DNA from: JAJCYX01 sp965243825
Lineage (GTDB): Bacteria > Chloroflexota > Dehalococcoidia > Lucifugimonadales > Lucifugimonadaceae
Reading direction: 5' to 3'
Length of the DNA: 64,000 nt
Assembly: GCA_965243825.1 (NCBI GenBank)
Contig: CBDEVT010000001.1
Location: 1,860,001-1,924,000 of the forward strand
Positions within the stretch are counted from its first letter, which is position 1. Every line of letters starts with the position of its first letter. The notes beneath the pieces are model-generated. The model saw only the letters and a list, made by a program, of their open reading frames with translations, had not been told where the DNA came from and made no database searches. This document shows positions 27,774-35,550 of the stretch, piece after piece. The translations under genes were made by a program, and so were the position numbers.

Positions 27774-29276
27774 TTAGATCTCGGAATCCAGCCAGTGCTG
27801 GGCAGCCTGGATTATCCCCGTTCGCTCTGAATCGTCCATCTTGTCAAGTTGCCTGACCATCATTCGCGATCGGAAGTTCTCAGAGAGTCTCTGGCGTTCC
27901 CTTGAAAGCTTGCGCCAAAAGAGAAGATTGAACGGACAGGCGGTGGGGCCTGTTCTCTTCTTGGGATCGAAACCGCAGCTGGCGCAATAATCCGACATGC
28001 GGTTGATGTAGTTCGCAGAAGAAAAGTAGGGCTTGGTCGCAATGTTTCCACCATCCGCGTTTAGTCCCATACCGATCACGTTTGGCGTAACGACCCAGTC
28101 GTATGCGTCGAGGTAGACGGATCTGAACCATTCATTCACTTCAACGGGATTGAGTTCAGTCATATACGCAAAGCTCGTAAGGATCATCAGTCGCTCAATG
28201 TGGTGAGAGTATCCAGTCCTGATCACCTTCTTGATCACAGATCCCATGCAGGCCATGTTGGTCTCACCAGTCCACCAGAACTCGGGAAGTGGTCGATTGT
28301 GGTCCCAGGCGTTCGACTTCGATAACCCTGGCATTTCGCGTCTGTACTGGAAGTGCATGTATTCACGCCATCCGACAACCTGGCGAATGAAACCCTCTGC
28401 CGACTCGATCGGAACAGCTCCAGCTTCGTAGGCAGTTTCGACCTTTCTGCACACTTCGAGCGGATCCAAGAACCCCAGATTCATGTAAGCCGACAGACCG
28501 GAGTGGAAGATCATCTCGCTTCGAAAGGTCATCGCGTCTTCGTATCGACCAAAAAGTGTGAGGCGGTTCACAATAAACTCGTTGAGCGCTTCCCTGGCCT
28601 GATTCGAATCGACTGCAAGGTTGAAACCAGACGGGCTACCGACAAGTTCCTCGAGATGTTCAACCTCATCCATAACCCGTCGTGTAATCGAATCAGGCTC
28701 GAAACTGATCGGCTCTGGAATTTCGATCCCCGACTTCGGTAGCGGTTTCCGGTTCGAAGCATCGAAATTCCACTTGCCGCCCGTGGGTGTGAGTTTGTTG
28801 TCCATAAGCAAGCCAGTCAGTTTGCGCATGCTGCGATAGAAATCCTCTTGAGTCCTTATCGGGGCATCAGTCAAAGCCTTGTCAAACTCTATTCGCGTAC
28901 CCAGCATCTTCTCGTTTGTGAGCAATTCGACCTCGATTCCAAGGTTCTTCGCCCAGGACGAGATACGCTGTCTGACCCAGTAAGAATCGGGATCCATGAC
29001 CAGCAGTCGGTCCACGCCAAATGCGGTGACGTGCTCTCTAATTCCAGCTTCGAGAGTTGCGGCATGCCTGTAGTCGACGGGCCGTCCCAGATGCCCCAAG
29101 TTCTCAGCGAAGTGGCGCATTGCGGATAGGAGCAGTACAAGCTTTTTTCTGTGATACGGCCGAGCCCGCACGAGATCAGATGCTTCCACCATCGCCAGGC
29201 GGTCGATATCACCGCGATCGATCCCCGGATGGTCATCCATCAACTGGTCGCCGAGTATCAGAAGTGAAGTGCTCAT
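27774..29276 (-). CDS. Iron-sulfur photolyase/cryptochrome (FeS-BCP, PhrB-like)
   Basis: A 500-residue protein of the deoxyribodipyrimidine photolyase-related family. It opens with LLILGDQLMDDHPGID. The four Cys that hold a [4Fe-4S] cluster in PhrB-type enzymes are present: Cys343 (NMACMG), Cys431 and Cys434 (DYCASCGF) and Cys447 (TACPF). The FAD region includes GYSHHIERLMILTSFAYM and NVIGMGLNADGG. Members repair (6-4) photoproducts or sense light. It pairs with the class I photolyase on the other strand, so the island covers both main UV lesions. A palindrome-rich promoter region lies upstream at 29314-29382. Confidence 0.92.
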   Translation of the reverse strand: MSTSLLILGDQLMDDHPGIDRGDIDRLAMVEASDLVRARPYHRKKLVLLLSAMRHFAENLGHLGRPVDYRHAATLEAGIREHVTAFGVDRLLVMDPDSYWVRQRISSWAKNLGIEVELLTNEKMLGTRIEFDKALTDAPIRTQEDFYRSMRKLTGLLMDNKLTPTGGKWNFDASNRKPLPKSGIEIPEPISFEPDSITRRVMDEVEHLEELVGSPSGFNLAVDSNQAREALNEFIVNRLTLFGRYEDAMTFRSEMIFHSGLSAYMNLGFLDPLEVCRKVETAYEAGAVPIESAEGFIRQVVGWREYMHFQYRREMPGLSKSNAWDHNRPLPEFWWTGETNMACMGSVIKKVIRTGYSHHIERLMILTSFAYMTELNPVEVNEWFRSVYLDAYDWVVTPNVIGMGLNADGGNIATKPYFSSANYINRMSDYCASCGFDPKKRTGPTACPFNLLFWRKLSRERQRLSENFRSRMMVRQLDKMDDSERTGIIQAAQHWLDSEI

Positions 29277-29313
29277 GGGGATGGATCAATCACTTTCTAC
29301 GGATAACGGATGT

Positions 29314-29382
29314 GTTGTGCATACAACGGATATACTAAGCATAGAGCTGGATTTATACAACAATACTTGTTATCATGTTGTA
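29314..29382. promoter_or_regulatory. Palindromic operator-like sites between divergent genes
   Basis: Two inverted repeats lie between the iron-sulfur photolyase and the small-gene cassette: gttgt-gcat-acaac (29314-29327) and tacaaca (29356-29362) with tgttgta (29376-29382). Both are variants of a TACAAC/GTTGTA half-site. AT-rich palindromes of this kind are bound by MerR-type light regulators (CarH/LitR), whose regulons include photolyase and folE. The regulator assignment is inference. Confidence 0.45.
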
Positions 29383-29411
29383 GTTAGTCAACGCATTGCA
29401 CGAGGGTAATC

Positions 29412-29594
29412 ATGTTCAAGAACTTCACCGCTTTCACATGGCTGTACATGCTGGGAGCCTTCATCTCTTTTGTTTTTTCAGTTGTTCTGTGGTTCTTCGT
29501 AGACGACTCAGAGCACCAGGCGATATTCGTGGGGCTATGGGTCCCATCGATACTGGCCCTGGGATCGTCGCTGGAGGCGGTGAATAGAAAATGA
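29412..29594 (+). CDS. Small membrane protein, cassette gene 1
   Basis: A 60-residue protein with two hydrophobic helices (about 7-30 and 37-55) separated by the acidic turn DDSEHQ. GAGGG stands six bases before its ATG. No family is recognised. Its stop overlaps the next gene's ATG (ATGA), which marks it as the first gene of a tightly packed four-gene cassette inside the element, divergent from the iron-sulfur photolyase. Confidence 0.65.
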   Translation: MFKNFTAFTWLYMLGAFISFVFSVVLWFFVDDSEHQAIFVGLWVPSILALGSSLEAVNRK

Positions 29595-29755
29595 GTGCAG
29601 ACACTTCCGTCACCATAGTTTTCCTAGTAGTCCTCTTAGTGATGATCGGGGCCGCTTACTCGTATTACCTGTTGGCCCAGGATGCGAAGAAGGCTGAAGA
29701 AAGCAATGACCGTGTAGCTGTTAGGCAGGAGGATAGTCGAGATGACAACAGTTAA
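29591..29755 (+). CDS. Single-helix membrane protein, cassette gene 2
   Basis: A 54-residue protein starting MSADTSVTIVFLVVLLVMIG. It has one membrane helix (about 7-28) and a highly charged tail (DAKKAEESND onward). It overlaps the preceding gene by four bases and the following one by 14. No family is recognised. The neat ATGA coupling and an AGGAGGA site for the next gene inside its end support it as a real gene. Confidence 0.6.
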   Translation: MSADTSVTIVFLVVLLVMIGAAYSYYLLAQDAKKAEESNDRVAVRQEDSRDDNS

Positions 29756-29942
29756 CCCAAAGCCGACATGGCCGGAGCTGGCGACGTCGTTGTGGCAGTC
29801 GTTGACTGAGCACAGCGCCGAGATCAGCTACGAGTTTGAGGACATGGTAGTGCAGGTTCCATCCGGGGTGGGGTCAACAGCTGATCACGCTGCATGGAAA
29901 CTCAACGGCTTGTTGAAGATGCGTGGCCGAAAGGTTGAGTAG
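29742..29942 (+). CDS. Small hypothetical protein, cassette gene 3
   Basis: A 66-residue soluble protein starting MTTVNPKPTWPELATSLWQS. It has an excellent ribosome site (AGGAGGA eight bases before ATG) within the end of gene 2. The middle reads like two strands (EISYEFEDMVVQVPS) followed by a helix. No family is recognised; the pattern of N-terminal helix and strand pair could suit a small binding or adaptor protein, but no function can be given. Confidence 0.6.
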   Translation: MTTVNPKPTWPELATSLWQSLTEHSAEISYEFEDMVVQVPSGVGSTADHAAWKLNGLLKMRGRKVE

Positions 29943-30294
29943 ATCACAGGTCGGCTTCGATGTTGAAGGAAACCTGCATCTGGACCGAGCTGGAGACCAG
30001 TTTGAATTGACTTTCTCCGGGTGTCGGATGGATGTAGACGGCCCGTCGGTTCTCGCGATCTGGCATCTTTTTGGCGACCTTCGGAATCTTGGAGGGATGA
30101 CAACCTCGGCAGGACTCATGCCAGTCGCCCTGTTTGAAGTGCGGCTCAACGTACGAACCAAATACATTGGTAAGACACGTTTCTCGTTCGGCGAGCGTCT
30201 ATCGACCGCGGAAAGGCTGCGAAGATTTCGTCCGGAACTAGCACCCCTATTCAGTGTGTTGGCCACAGACGTGTTCCGATCTTCAAAGAGGTGA
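29923..30294 (+). CDS. Hypothetical protein, cassette gene 4
   Basis: A protein of about 123 residues read from GTG at 29923, or about 119 from TTG at 29935; both starts lie inside gene 3. It is rich in strands (GFDVEGNLHLDRAGDQFELTF, trimmed) and ends with a basic helix (FRPELAPLFSVLATDVFRSSKR in part). No family is recognised. It completes a run of four overlapping genes with no gap, so the products probably act together. Confidence 0.5.
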   Translation: MAERLSRSQVGFDVEGNLHLDRAGDQFELTFSGCRMDVDGPSVLAIWHLFGDLRNLGGMTTSAGLMPVALFEVRLNVRTKYIGKTRFSFGERLSTAERLRRFRPELAPLFSVLATDVFRSSKR

Positions 30295-30608
30295 TTCACG
30301 CAGAGCTTCGGGTCAGAAGAAACCGATGCAAGTGAAAGTGATGGCCGGTGATGGTTACAGCCAGAAATCGATCGAACTCGGATGCTCAATCTCAGAGTAG
30401 TCTGGACTCGATTGCCAATAACCCTCTCTTCTGATTCGCGTACGGATTGGCGTTAGCGATCCTGGCTCTAGGAAGCCTCGGGATTATTGGGTGGTCGGTT
30501 TGGCAGATAACTCAAGCGTCGATTGATTACATCAATCACATCTAAGCGTTGAACTGAACCACAGCACAGGTCCGTCACAGAAGCTGCAGCGAGCGAGGAA
30601 ATTCAGTC
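30295..30608. other. Intergenic stretch, possible remnant membrane ORF
   Basis: The only coding hint is a short rightward frame at 30447-30545 starting at TTG that encodes one hydrophobic helix (ALAILALGSLGIIGWSVWQ) and a short tail. A stop lies just upstream in the same frame and there is no clear ribosome site. It may be a tiny membrane peptide or decayed coding sequence. Nothing else is seen. Confidence 0.3.
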
Positions 30609-31238
30609 ATGCCATCGTTTACGTCCTCCGACAGGATTTTGATCCTGGGCGCCACCAGTGACACGGGATCGTCACTTGCCTGCAGACTGCGCTCCGAAGG
30701 AGTCCAGGTCGGGTTGATCTCGAGACCTGGCGAGCGGCTCGAGCATCTCAAGTCTGAAACCGGATTTCCGACTGCACATATCGAATCTGTATAACACGAC
30801 GAGATCAACACAGCTGTTTTGAAACTGGCTGAGCAGCTCGGGCCAATCACCAGCGCAGCGAACCTGCTCGGAACCATGGTTCTCAAGCCCGTGCATCTCA
30901 CTTCGCACGACGAATGGCGAGAAACCATTTCGGTAAACCTTGATTCCAGCTTCTCATTCCTAAAGTCGGTTATAGATCGTTCCGACCATTCCCGACTATC
31001 AGTCGTGTTTGTCTCGTCCGCTGCGGCGAGTACCGGAACACCGAATCATGAGGCCATTGCCGCGGCTAAAGCCGGCATTGAAGGACTTGCTCGTTCAGCT
31101 GCAGCTACTTACGCCTACAGAGGATTTCGATCTAACATTGTGGCGCCAAGACTCATTCGGACGCAACTGAAGAGAGCTGTAGCCGAGCTAACCCTGGACA
31201 AGCTGATCCTGAAAGAAGCCGCAGAGGGAAATTTCTGA
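30609..31238 (+). pseudogene. Short-chain dehydrogenase, broken
   Basis: The frame starts like an SDR, with ILILGATSDTGSSLACRL (the G-x3-G-x-G dinucleotide loop, partly altered), but meets TAA at 30792. The same frame then continues through AANLLGTMV, a remnant of the NNAG region, VVFVSSAAASTGTPNHEAIAAAKAGIEGLARS, where the expected active-site Tyr is replaced, and ends at 31238 before the usual GRxGxPxDVA and substrate-loop region. So it has an internal stop, a lost catalytic Tyr and a short C-terminus. An SDR is a common member of photolyase clusters, so this was probably part of the island. Confidence 0.75.
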
Positions 31239-31558
31239 GCCCTTCACGCCGACGGTAGTGCGTCGACCACGTCAGGTGAAGACTCCGCGACCCTGAGCGA
31301 AGAGCCTGCAGGGTCCCCGGCCAGCCACGGTCTACTCGATGACGGGTACTCAAGCCACCAAGTGACGAAGAGCGGTTGACCAGTGACATCATCAACCTGG
31401 CAACTGAGTCATGATGCGCGCGTACAGGCACGCTAGGAAAGTGCGTGACCGACTGCACTAGGTGACCCGACTACTGTTTGGGCTAGGGACACCTGACGCG
31501 GACCCGCCCGGCATCTAGAGCGGGACAATCGTCCCCGGCCTCGAAGCGATGAAGCGCA
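31239..31558. other. Intergenic stretch without a supported gene
   Basis: These 320 bases follow the broken SDR. The frame just after its stop is open for about 48 codons but has no recognisable SDR end, so decay by frameshift cannot be proved. No RNA, terminator or clear repeat is seen. Confidence 0.4.
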
Positions 31559-31852
31559 CTACTGCATGTCGATTATCTGGCCATCGTTCCACTCCGGATC
31601 ATCGACCAGCAGGGCCCGCAGTTTTTGATACCACTCAGCTTGGCCAGGTGTGTCGTTGTTGGCGCGGTAGGTTGCCTCGTCCGGCGCCAGTGCAATTCCT
31701 ACCAAGCCGTCAGGTTCAGATTCAGATAGTAGGAGATAGCCGCCAGTCACTGTTGCTTGTGGCTTTCGCTTCTCTTCCCATTCGTTGAATACCGCCACCA
31801 CGTCGTCTCTTTTTCCTGGGAGAGCCTTCATCGTGAACACTGTGCCGTACAT
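31559..31852 (-). CDS. ABM-like small protein (dimeric alpha/beta barrel)
   Basis: A 97-residue protein starting MYGTVFTMKALPGKRDDVVAV with AGGAGG six bases before ATG. The opening strand, the GKxxxVxxxF helix, the GGYLLLSESEPDGLVGIALA sheet and a final helix match the antibiotic-biosynthesis-monooxygenase/dimeric alpha-beta barrel fold. Members act as small oxygenases or binding proteins; no substrate can be assigned. It stands alone in the element between the broken SDR and a tRNA-like relic. Confidence 0.7.
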   Translation of the reverse strand: MYGTVFTMKALPGKRDDVVAVFNEWEEKRKPQATVTGGYLLLSESEPDGLVGIALAPDEATYRANNDTPGQAEWYQKLRALLVDDPEWNDGQIIDMQ

Positions 31853-31990
31853 TCCGTGCCTCCTGAACGTTGAGTCGTCCCTATGATCCGTGCAGTTTCA
31901 ATGTGATCACATGCATAGTCAAACATCGATTGGTTCGCCATCTGCGCTCTTGACAGACCTGACCTGACCCCCGGCTCGTACCACGAACAT

Positions 31991-32037
31991 TGGTGGGGTC
32001 CTGTGGGGTTCGAATCCACGACCTGCGAATTACCAGT
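31991..32037 (-). repeat. tRNA 3'-half relic A (Thr-like)
   Basis: Read on the minus strand, the segment runs from CTGGTAATTCGCAGGTC through a T-loop TTCGAAC to CCCACCA. It resembles the 3' half of a tRNA with a CTGGTAA (GGT, Thr-like) anticodon loop. The T stem has a mismatch and no 5' half exists. The 11-mer gaattaccagt is also repeated 22 bases away (32027 and 32049). Confidence 0.55.
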
Positions 32038-32147
32038 CACGCGCTGCAGAATTACCAGTGGTGCTCGGTCCGTATTCGCCCACGAAGGGTTCGACGGTAT
32101 TCGGTTCGAGTGCACGGCGGCGGTGATCAGCTGGACGCCCTGACGCG

Positions 32148-32546
32148 TTAGCAAGCCCATTCGTTAAGCCGTGTGATCACACCGGTCGTCTCGCTGTACT
32201 GCCAGAAGCTCTCCAGGCCAGCGTTTGATCTTCGGTTGTAGATGCTCCACCTACCGGGTTCGTCGAGTTTTTTCACCTCGAAGGTGTTAGCTCCAAAGTC
32301 CAGCCACTCCCAGCAATTCGGAAACGGACCAACCTCAAGCGCGGATTTCTGGCGGGTTATGTCGATGAAGATGTCGGCAACATCTTGTCCCGTAAGTCGA
32401 TGTGACGCTCCAACAGATTGATCCGGAGTCTGTACCGCAACCTTCGTTGGTGTCGGAGTTTCGTTGGGTTGAGAGTCAGAACATGCCCCGAACACCAACG
32501 CGAGACAGGCTATCAACAGGTGCGACAACCAAGTTCTTTGCTTCAT
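32148..32546 (-). CDS. Lipoprotein, hypothetical
   Basis: A 132-residue protein from ATG at 32546. The start is chosen because it gives a canonical signal peptide, MKQRTWLSHLLIACLALVFGAC, cut here for length at the lipobox FGAC. A Pro/Thr-rich linker (NETPTPTKVAVQTP) follows, then a folded domain of about 80 residues with WEWLDFGANTFEVKKLDEPG. It should be anchored on the outer face of the cytoplasmic membrane. No family is recognised. It is the last of four lipoprotein genes read leftwards. Confidence 0.65.
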   Translation of the reverse strand: MKQRTWLSHLLIACLALVFGACSDSQPNETPTPTKVAVQTPDQSVGASHRLTGQDVADIFIDITRQKSALEVGPFPNCWEWLDFGANTFEVKKLDEPGRWSIYNRRSNAGLESFWQYSETTGVITRLNEWAC

Positions 32547-32613
32547 CAAGAGGTGCGTCAAGATCGTCCCTCTTTTACTCTTCATCGAGACCCGGTACCG
32601 ATGAACTCGGTGT

Positions 32614-33015
32614 CTAGTCGAGCAAACGGGAGGGAGTGAAGACGGAATCTTTCCACCTGCCACGAAATGCCACCTTGTTCTCAGTCCAGCGAACACCTTG
32701 CGCTTCCGTGAACTCAACATCCAGGTCTTCGTATCCAGCAAGCTCGACCGATGCAGGACCGCACTGTGGCGGAAACGATTCCAGAAGCACGTCACATAAC
32801 CTGCCGCCGTTTCGGACCACCACGTAACCAACGACACTGAGGTCGCTGGCCGGTTCCGTTCGATCAGCCAGAGTTTGGACAACCATGGGATCTGACCCGC
32901 CAGTTGGAGGAGTCGGGGTAGGCATCGTCTGCTCATCTCCACTGCCGCAGGCTATCGCTAATGGAATGATCATGACGATAGCAATCAATGTGAGTTTCAA
33001 GACACGTGACCTCAC
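32614..33015 (-). CDS. Lipoprotein, hypothetical
   Basis: A 133-residue protein with a lipoprotein signal peptide ending AIAC (Cys23), then a Thr/Pro linker (TMPTPTPPTGG) and a domain with two Cys (RLCDVLLESFPPQCG) that could form a disulfide outside the cell. No family is recognised. Its start overlaps the upstream lipoprotein's stop by four bases, showing co-translation. Confidence 0.7.
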   Translation of the reverse strand: MRSRVLKLTLIAIVMIIPLAIACGSGDEQTMPTPTPPTGGSDPMVVQTLADRTEPASDLSVVGYVVVRNGGRLCDVLLESFPPQCGPASVELAGYEDLDVEFTEAQGVRWTENKVAFRGRWKDSVFTPSRLLD

Positions 33016-33503
33016 CTGCGCGATTGGTTACTCGTCGCAGCCAATCCAGGAATCTGTTGTATGAGCAGAGCTATCTCTTGCTCGCCGGATATCTCAACAG
33101 CCCCGATGGCCCGATTGGCTATCTGCTGGAGAAGCAAGCCAAGCTCAGCCCCGTACCGATCGTTCACATAGGTTTGGCGTTCTTGCGTTAGACCAGCGAA
33201 GAATGGCCCGAAGCCGATCAACCGGTTGGTCGCATCCCTGACTTTCTGGATTGATCCTCCCTGTCCGTCCGGGTTGCCAAATTCGGTCAGCGAATCTCGC
33301 AATGCCTCCAACTCATCAAGATAGGACTGCATCGTGGTGTCGACACGAGATTCTGGCGTCAGCGTGGAATCGCCTGAATCGGAGCAGGACACTCCAGCCA
33401 GGCCCGCTAACAGGGCGACGACTAAAATTGCTCTGGCAATGTTCGCTCTCTCGAAAATGCGTTCGATGAGACCTAGTTTGCCGGCTTCATTTCGATGACT
33501 CAT
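33012..33503 (-). CDS. Lipoprotein, helical, hypothetical
   Basis: A 163-residue protein with a somewhat long N-terminus and a lipobox AGVSC near Cys40. The mature part is largely helical (DTTMQSYLDELEALRDSLTE and later AELGLLLQQIANRAIGAVE) and may form a coiled coil. No family is recognised. It overlaps the next lipoprotein by four bases and follows another after a 12-base gap. Confidence 0.7.
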   Translation of the reverse strand: MSHRNEAGKLGLIERIFERANIARAILVVALLAGLAGVSCSDSGDSTLTPESRVDTTMQSYLDELEALRDSLTEFGNPDGQGGSIQKVRDATNRLIGFGPFFAGLTQERQTYVNDRYGAELGLLLQQIANRAIGAVEISGEQEIALLIQQIPGLAATSNQSRR

Positions 33504-33515
33504 GCTTCGCCTACC

Positions 33516-33911
33516 TCAGCGGATGCCCGTCTCGATGTCTATGTCGACAGTTGTCATGCCCGCTGGAGTGATCTCGACGGTTTTCGGTAGTGACAACTCA
33601 CACCCCATGTGGACACAGGGATCGATAGTGATTTCATATCTGCCAGACGGAATAAAACCGGCGAAGCTTCCGTCTGGGAGGAGACCTAATCTGATGGTGC
33701 CCCCTGCGTCCGGTGACAGGACCGCTTCGAGTCCAACAAACGGATTGTCGATCGGATCAGGGCACGGACTGATGGGACACAGAGGTCCAATAGATACCTG
33801 ACCCTGGATCGCGCCTTCTGGAATCACCGATGGAGTTGGGGTGGGGCTTTCGCTGGAGCACGCACCAAGGAAGAACATCGCCGCTACCGCGCCGACTACA
33901 AGGCCAAGCAT
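33516..33911 (-). CDS. Lipoprotein with carboxypeptidase-regulatory-like fold
   Basis: A 131-residue protein: signal peptide with lipobox LGAC (Cys18), linker SSESPTPTPSV, then a beta-rich domain beginning GAIQGQVSIGP and containing LGLLPDGSFAGFIPSGRYEI. This last pattern resembles the carboxypeptidase-regulatory-like/transthyretin-type beta sandwich. It probably faces the outside of the cell. It starts seven bases after the small membrane gene's stop. Confidence 0.7.
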   Translation of the reverse strand: MLGLVVGAVAAMFFLGACSSESPTPTPSVIPEGAIQGQVSIGPLCPISPCPDPIDNPFVGLEAVLSPDAGGTIRLGLLPDGSFAGFIPSGRYEITIDPCVHMGCELSLPKTVEITPAGMTTVDIDIETGIR

Positions 33912-33917
33912 GATTAG

Positions 33918-34079
33918 CTAGCTTCTCCTAAGGCGCACGTACTCGGCGAGAAACATCGCGGAGGCGATCAAGATGATCGCGAGACCAAGGTTTTCGTCGA
34001 TTCTTGCGGCGCTTGCTATGACTCCGCCCGCCAGTATCGCGATTGAAGAAGCCAGTAGGCGTGCATGGGAGTTACTCAT
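33918..34079 (-). CDS. Small two-helix membrane protein
   Basis: A 53-residue protein starting MSNSHARLLASSIAILAGGV. It has two hydrophobic helices (about 8-25 and 31-46) joined by the turn ARIDEN, and a basic end (EYVRLRRS). AAGGAGGG lies upstream at a slightly long spacing. No family is recognised. It heads the leftward run of four lipoprotein genes, so it may be their membrane partner. Confidence 0.55.
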   Translation of the reverse strand: MSNSHARLLASSIAILAGGVIASAARIDENLGLAIILIASAMFLAEYVRLRRS

Positions 34080-34502
34080 GGGGTCCGCAGTTCCCTCCTT
34101 GCTTTGAAGACGAATCGCGAGTCCGATTTGTTCCGCTCATTTTTGAATGAAATAGATAGATGCGGTTCGCTTCAGAGAGAGGATGATATGAAGATTGATT
34201 CGGCGCGAGGGCGATCGCCTTGCCTGAACGAGCTGGACGCGAAGCATTGGACTTTCGTTTGATTTGGTGGAGCTGGGGGATGGTAGGGAGAACTTATCTG
34301 GATCGATTCTCCATACCGTGATGCTCAACGGTTATCGGGTCTATCGAGGATGCCAAAGTGGGTGTGGTGCTGTCCAAGTTGAGATAGGCAGCGTGATTTC
34401 CTTCGAGAGTCTGCTCCCATCTATATATCCCGGCGCCGGTTGGCTAGTAATCGATCCTTCAGAGGTTCCCCAGGCGACCGGAGGCGGCGTAAGGGCGCTA
34501 GC
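34080..34502. other. Intergenic stretch, nothing supported
   Basis: About 420 bases between the small membrane gene and the esterase. Open frames on the plus strand lack ribosome sites and resemble no family. No tRNA, terminator or clear repeat is seen. The promoter of the lipoprotein run should lie here. Confidence 0.4.
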
Positions 34503-35390
34503 TCAAATCCGCTCTGACAGGAAATCGATTACGCGGCCGAAGGCAGCTGTGACGTCAGCGCGGGTTGCCGTTTCCGGGTCGTGGTCGAAGCCGTGGTGGC
34601 CGCCGGGGATGGTGATGAACTCGTGGTCCACGCCGGCACCGGCGAGGCGCTCCGCCATGAGGACGGATTGGGCGTACGGCACGTCCGTGTCGGCTTCGCC
34701 GTGGAGGAGGAGCGTCGGTGGGTAGTCTGATGTGACGTTTTCGGCGGGCGAGTACGGCATGAACCAGCCGACTTCGGCGATCGGGTCGTGGCCGGAGACC
34801 TGCTCGGGCCAGAGGCCGTTCTGGCGGCACCAGAGATAGAAATCCCACCGCGCCGGGTCGGCTGCGCCGTCGGTCAGCTCCAGGTCTCCGACTGCGCGGT
34901 GGGCATCGGTTTCCGTGACAAGATCGAACGTGCGGTAGAACGGATCGGGCTTGCTGTACCAGTCGCCCACGACGTCGCCGTAGCCGTAGAAGGCGACGAG
35001 TGCATTCGGCGCGGGCTTAACTCGATACCCTGCAAGAAGCGCCAGATAGCCGCCGGCTGAATGGCCGACTACGCCGATACAGTCAGGGTCGAAGCCGAAC
35101 TCTTCGGTGCCTGCGCCGCGGACCCATGCGAAGGCGTCTTCTACATCTTCTGCTATCGCCGCCAACTTTGTTTCGGGGGCGAGGCGGTAGTCGATTGAGA
35201 CGACTGCAAGACCGGCGTCGAGATACCGCTCAAGCGGCTCGGGCGCCAACCAACCCCGGCTGCCCATGATCAGCGCGCCGCCATGGATGAACACGAGCAC
35301 CGGTTTGCGGGTTTCGCCGGGCGAATCTGCGCCGTGCACGTCTACCTCGAGGTCGAGGTTGCCGGCGGTCTTGAAAGTGCGAGTTTGCAT
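34503..35390 (-). CDS. Alpha/beta hydrolase (HSL-type esterase)
   Basis: A 295-residue esterase of the hormone-sensitive-lipase-like group. The oxyanion motif is FIHGGALIMG, the nucleophile elbow is GHSAGGY, the acid lies in HGEADTDVPY and the His in GGHHGFDHD, so the catalytic triad is complete. It should hydrolyse small esters in the cytosol. The gene is visibly more GC-rich than its surroundings (for example gcgccgtcggtcagctccagg in part), which suggests separate acquisition. It sits between the lipoproteins and tRNA relic B. Confidence 0.88.
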   Translation of the reverse strand: MQTRTFKTAGNLDLEVDVHGADSPGETRKPVLVFIHGGALIMGSRGWLAPEPLERYLDAGLAVVSIDYRLAPETKLAAIAEDVEDAFAWVRGAGTEEFGFDPDCIGVVGHSAGGYLALLAGYRVKPAPNALVAFYGYGDVVGDWYSKPDPFYRTFDLVTETDAHRAVGDLELTDGAADPARWDFYLWCRQNGLWPEQVSGHDPIAEVGWFMPYSPAENVTSDYPPTLLLHGEADTDVPYAQSVLMAERLAGAGVDHEFITIPGGHHGFDHDPETATRADVTAAFGRVIDFLSERI

Positions 35391-35503
35391 GGGGCGGTGA
35401 GCCTAGCAGACGACAGTTTTCTGGCCGGTCAGTGTTTCGCAAGACCGGCTCAGAACGACGTGGTTCTGTCTACTATCCCGCGCTGTTGAACCTAAACTGG
35501 AAT

Positions 35504-35550
35504 TGGTGGGCCTCGTGGGATTCGAACCCACGACCTGCGGATAAAACTCA
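35504..35550 (-). repeat. tRNA 3'-half relic B (Lys-like)
   Basis: On the minus strand this reads TTTTATCCGCAGGTC, then a perfect T arm CGTGGG-TTCGAAT-CCCACG and the end AGGCCCACCA. It is the 3' part of a tRNA resembling tRNA-Lys (loop close to CTTTTAA). No 5' half is present, so it is not a working gene but a probable attachment-site or recombination relic. It lies at the 3' end of the cyclase gene. Confidence 0.65.
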
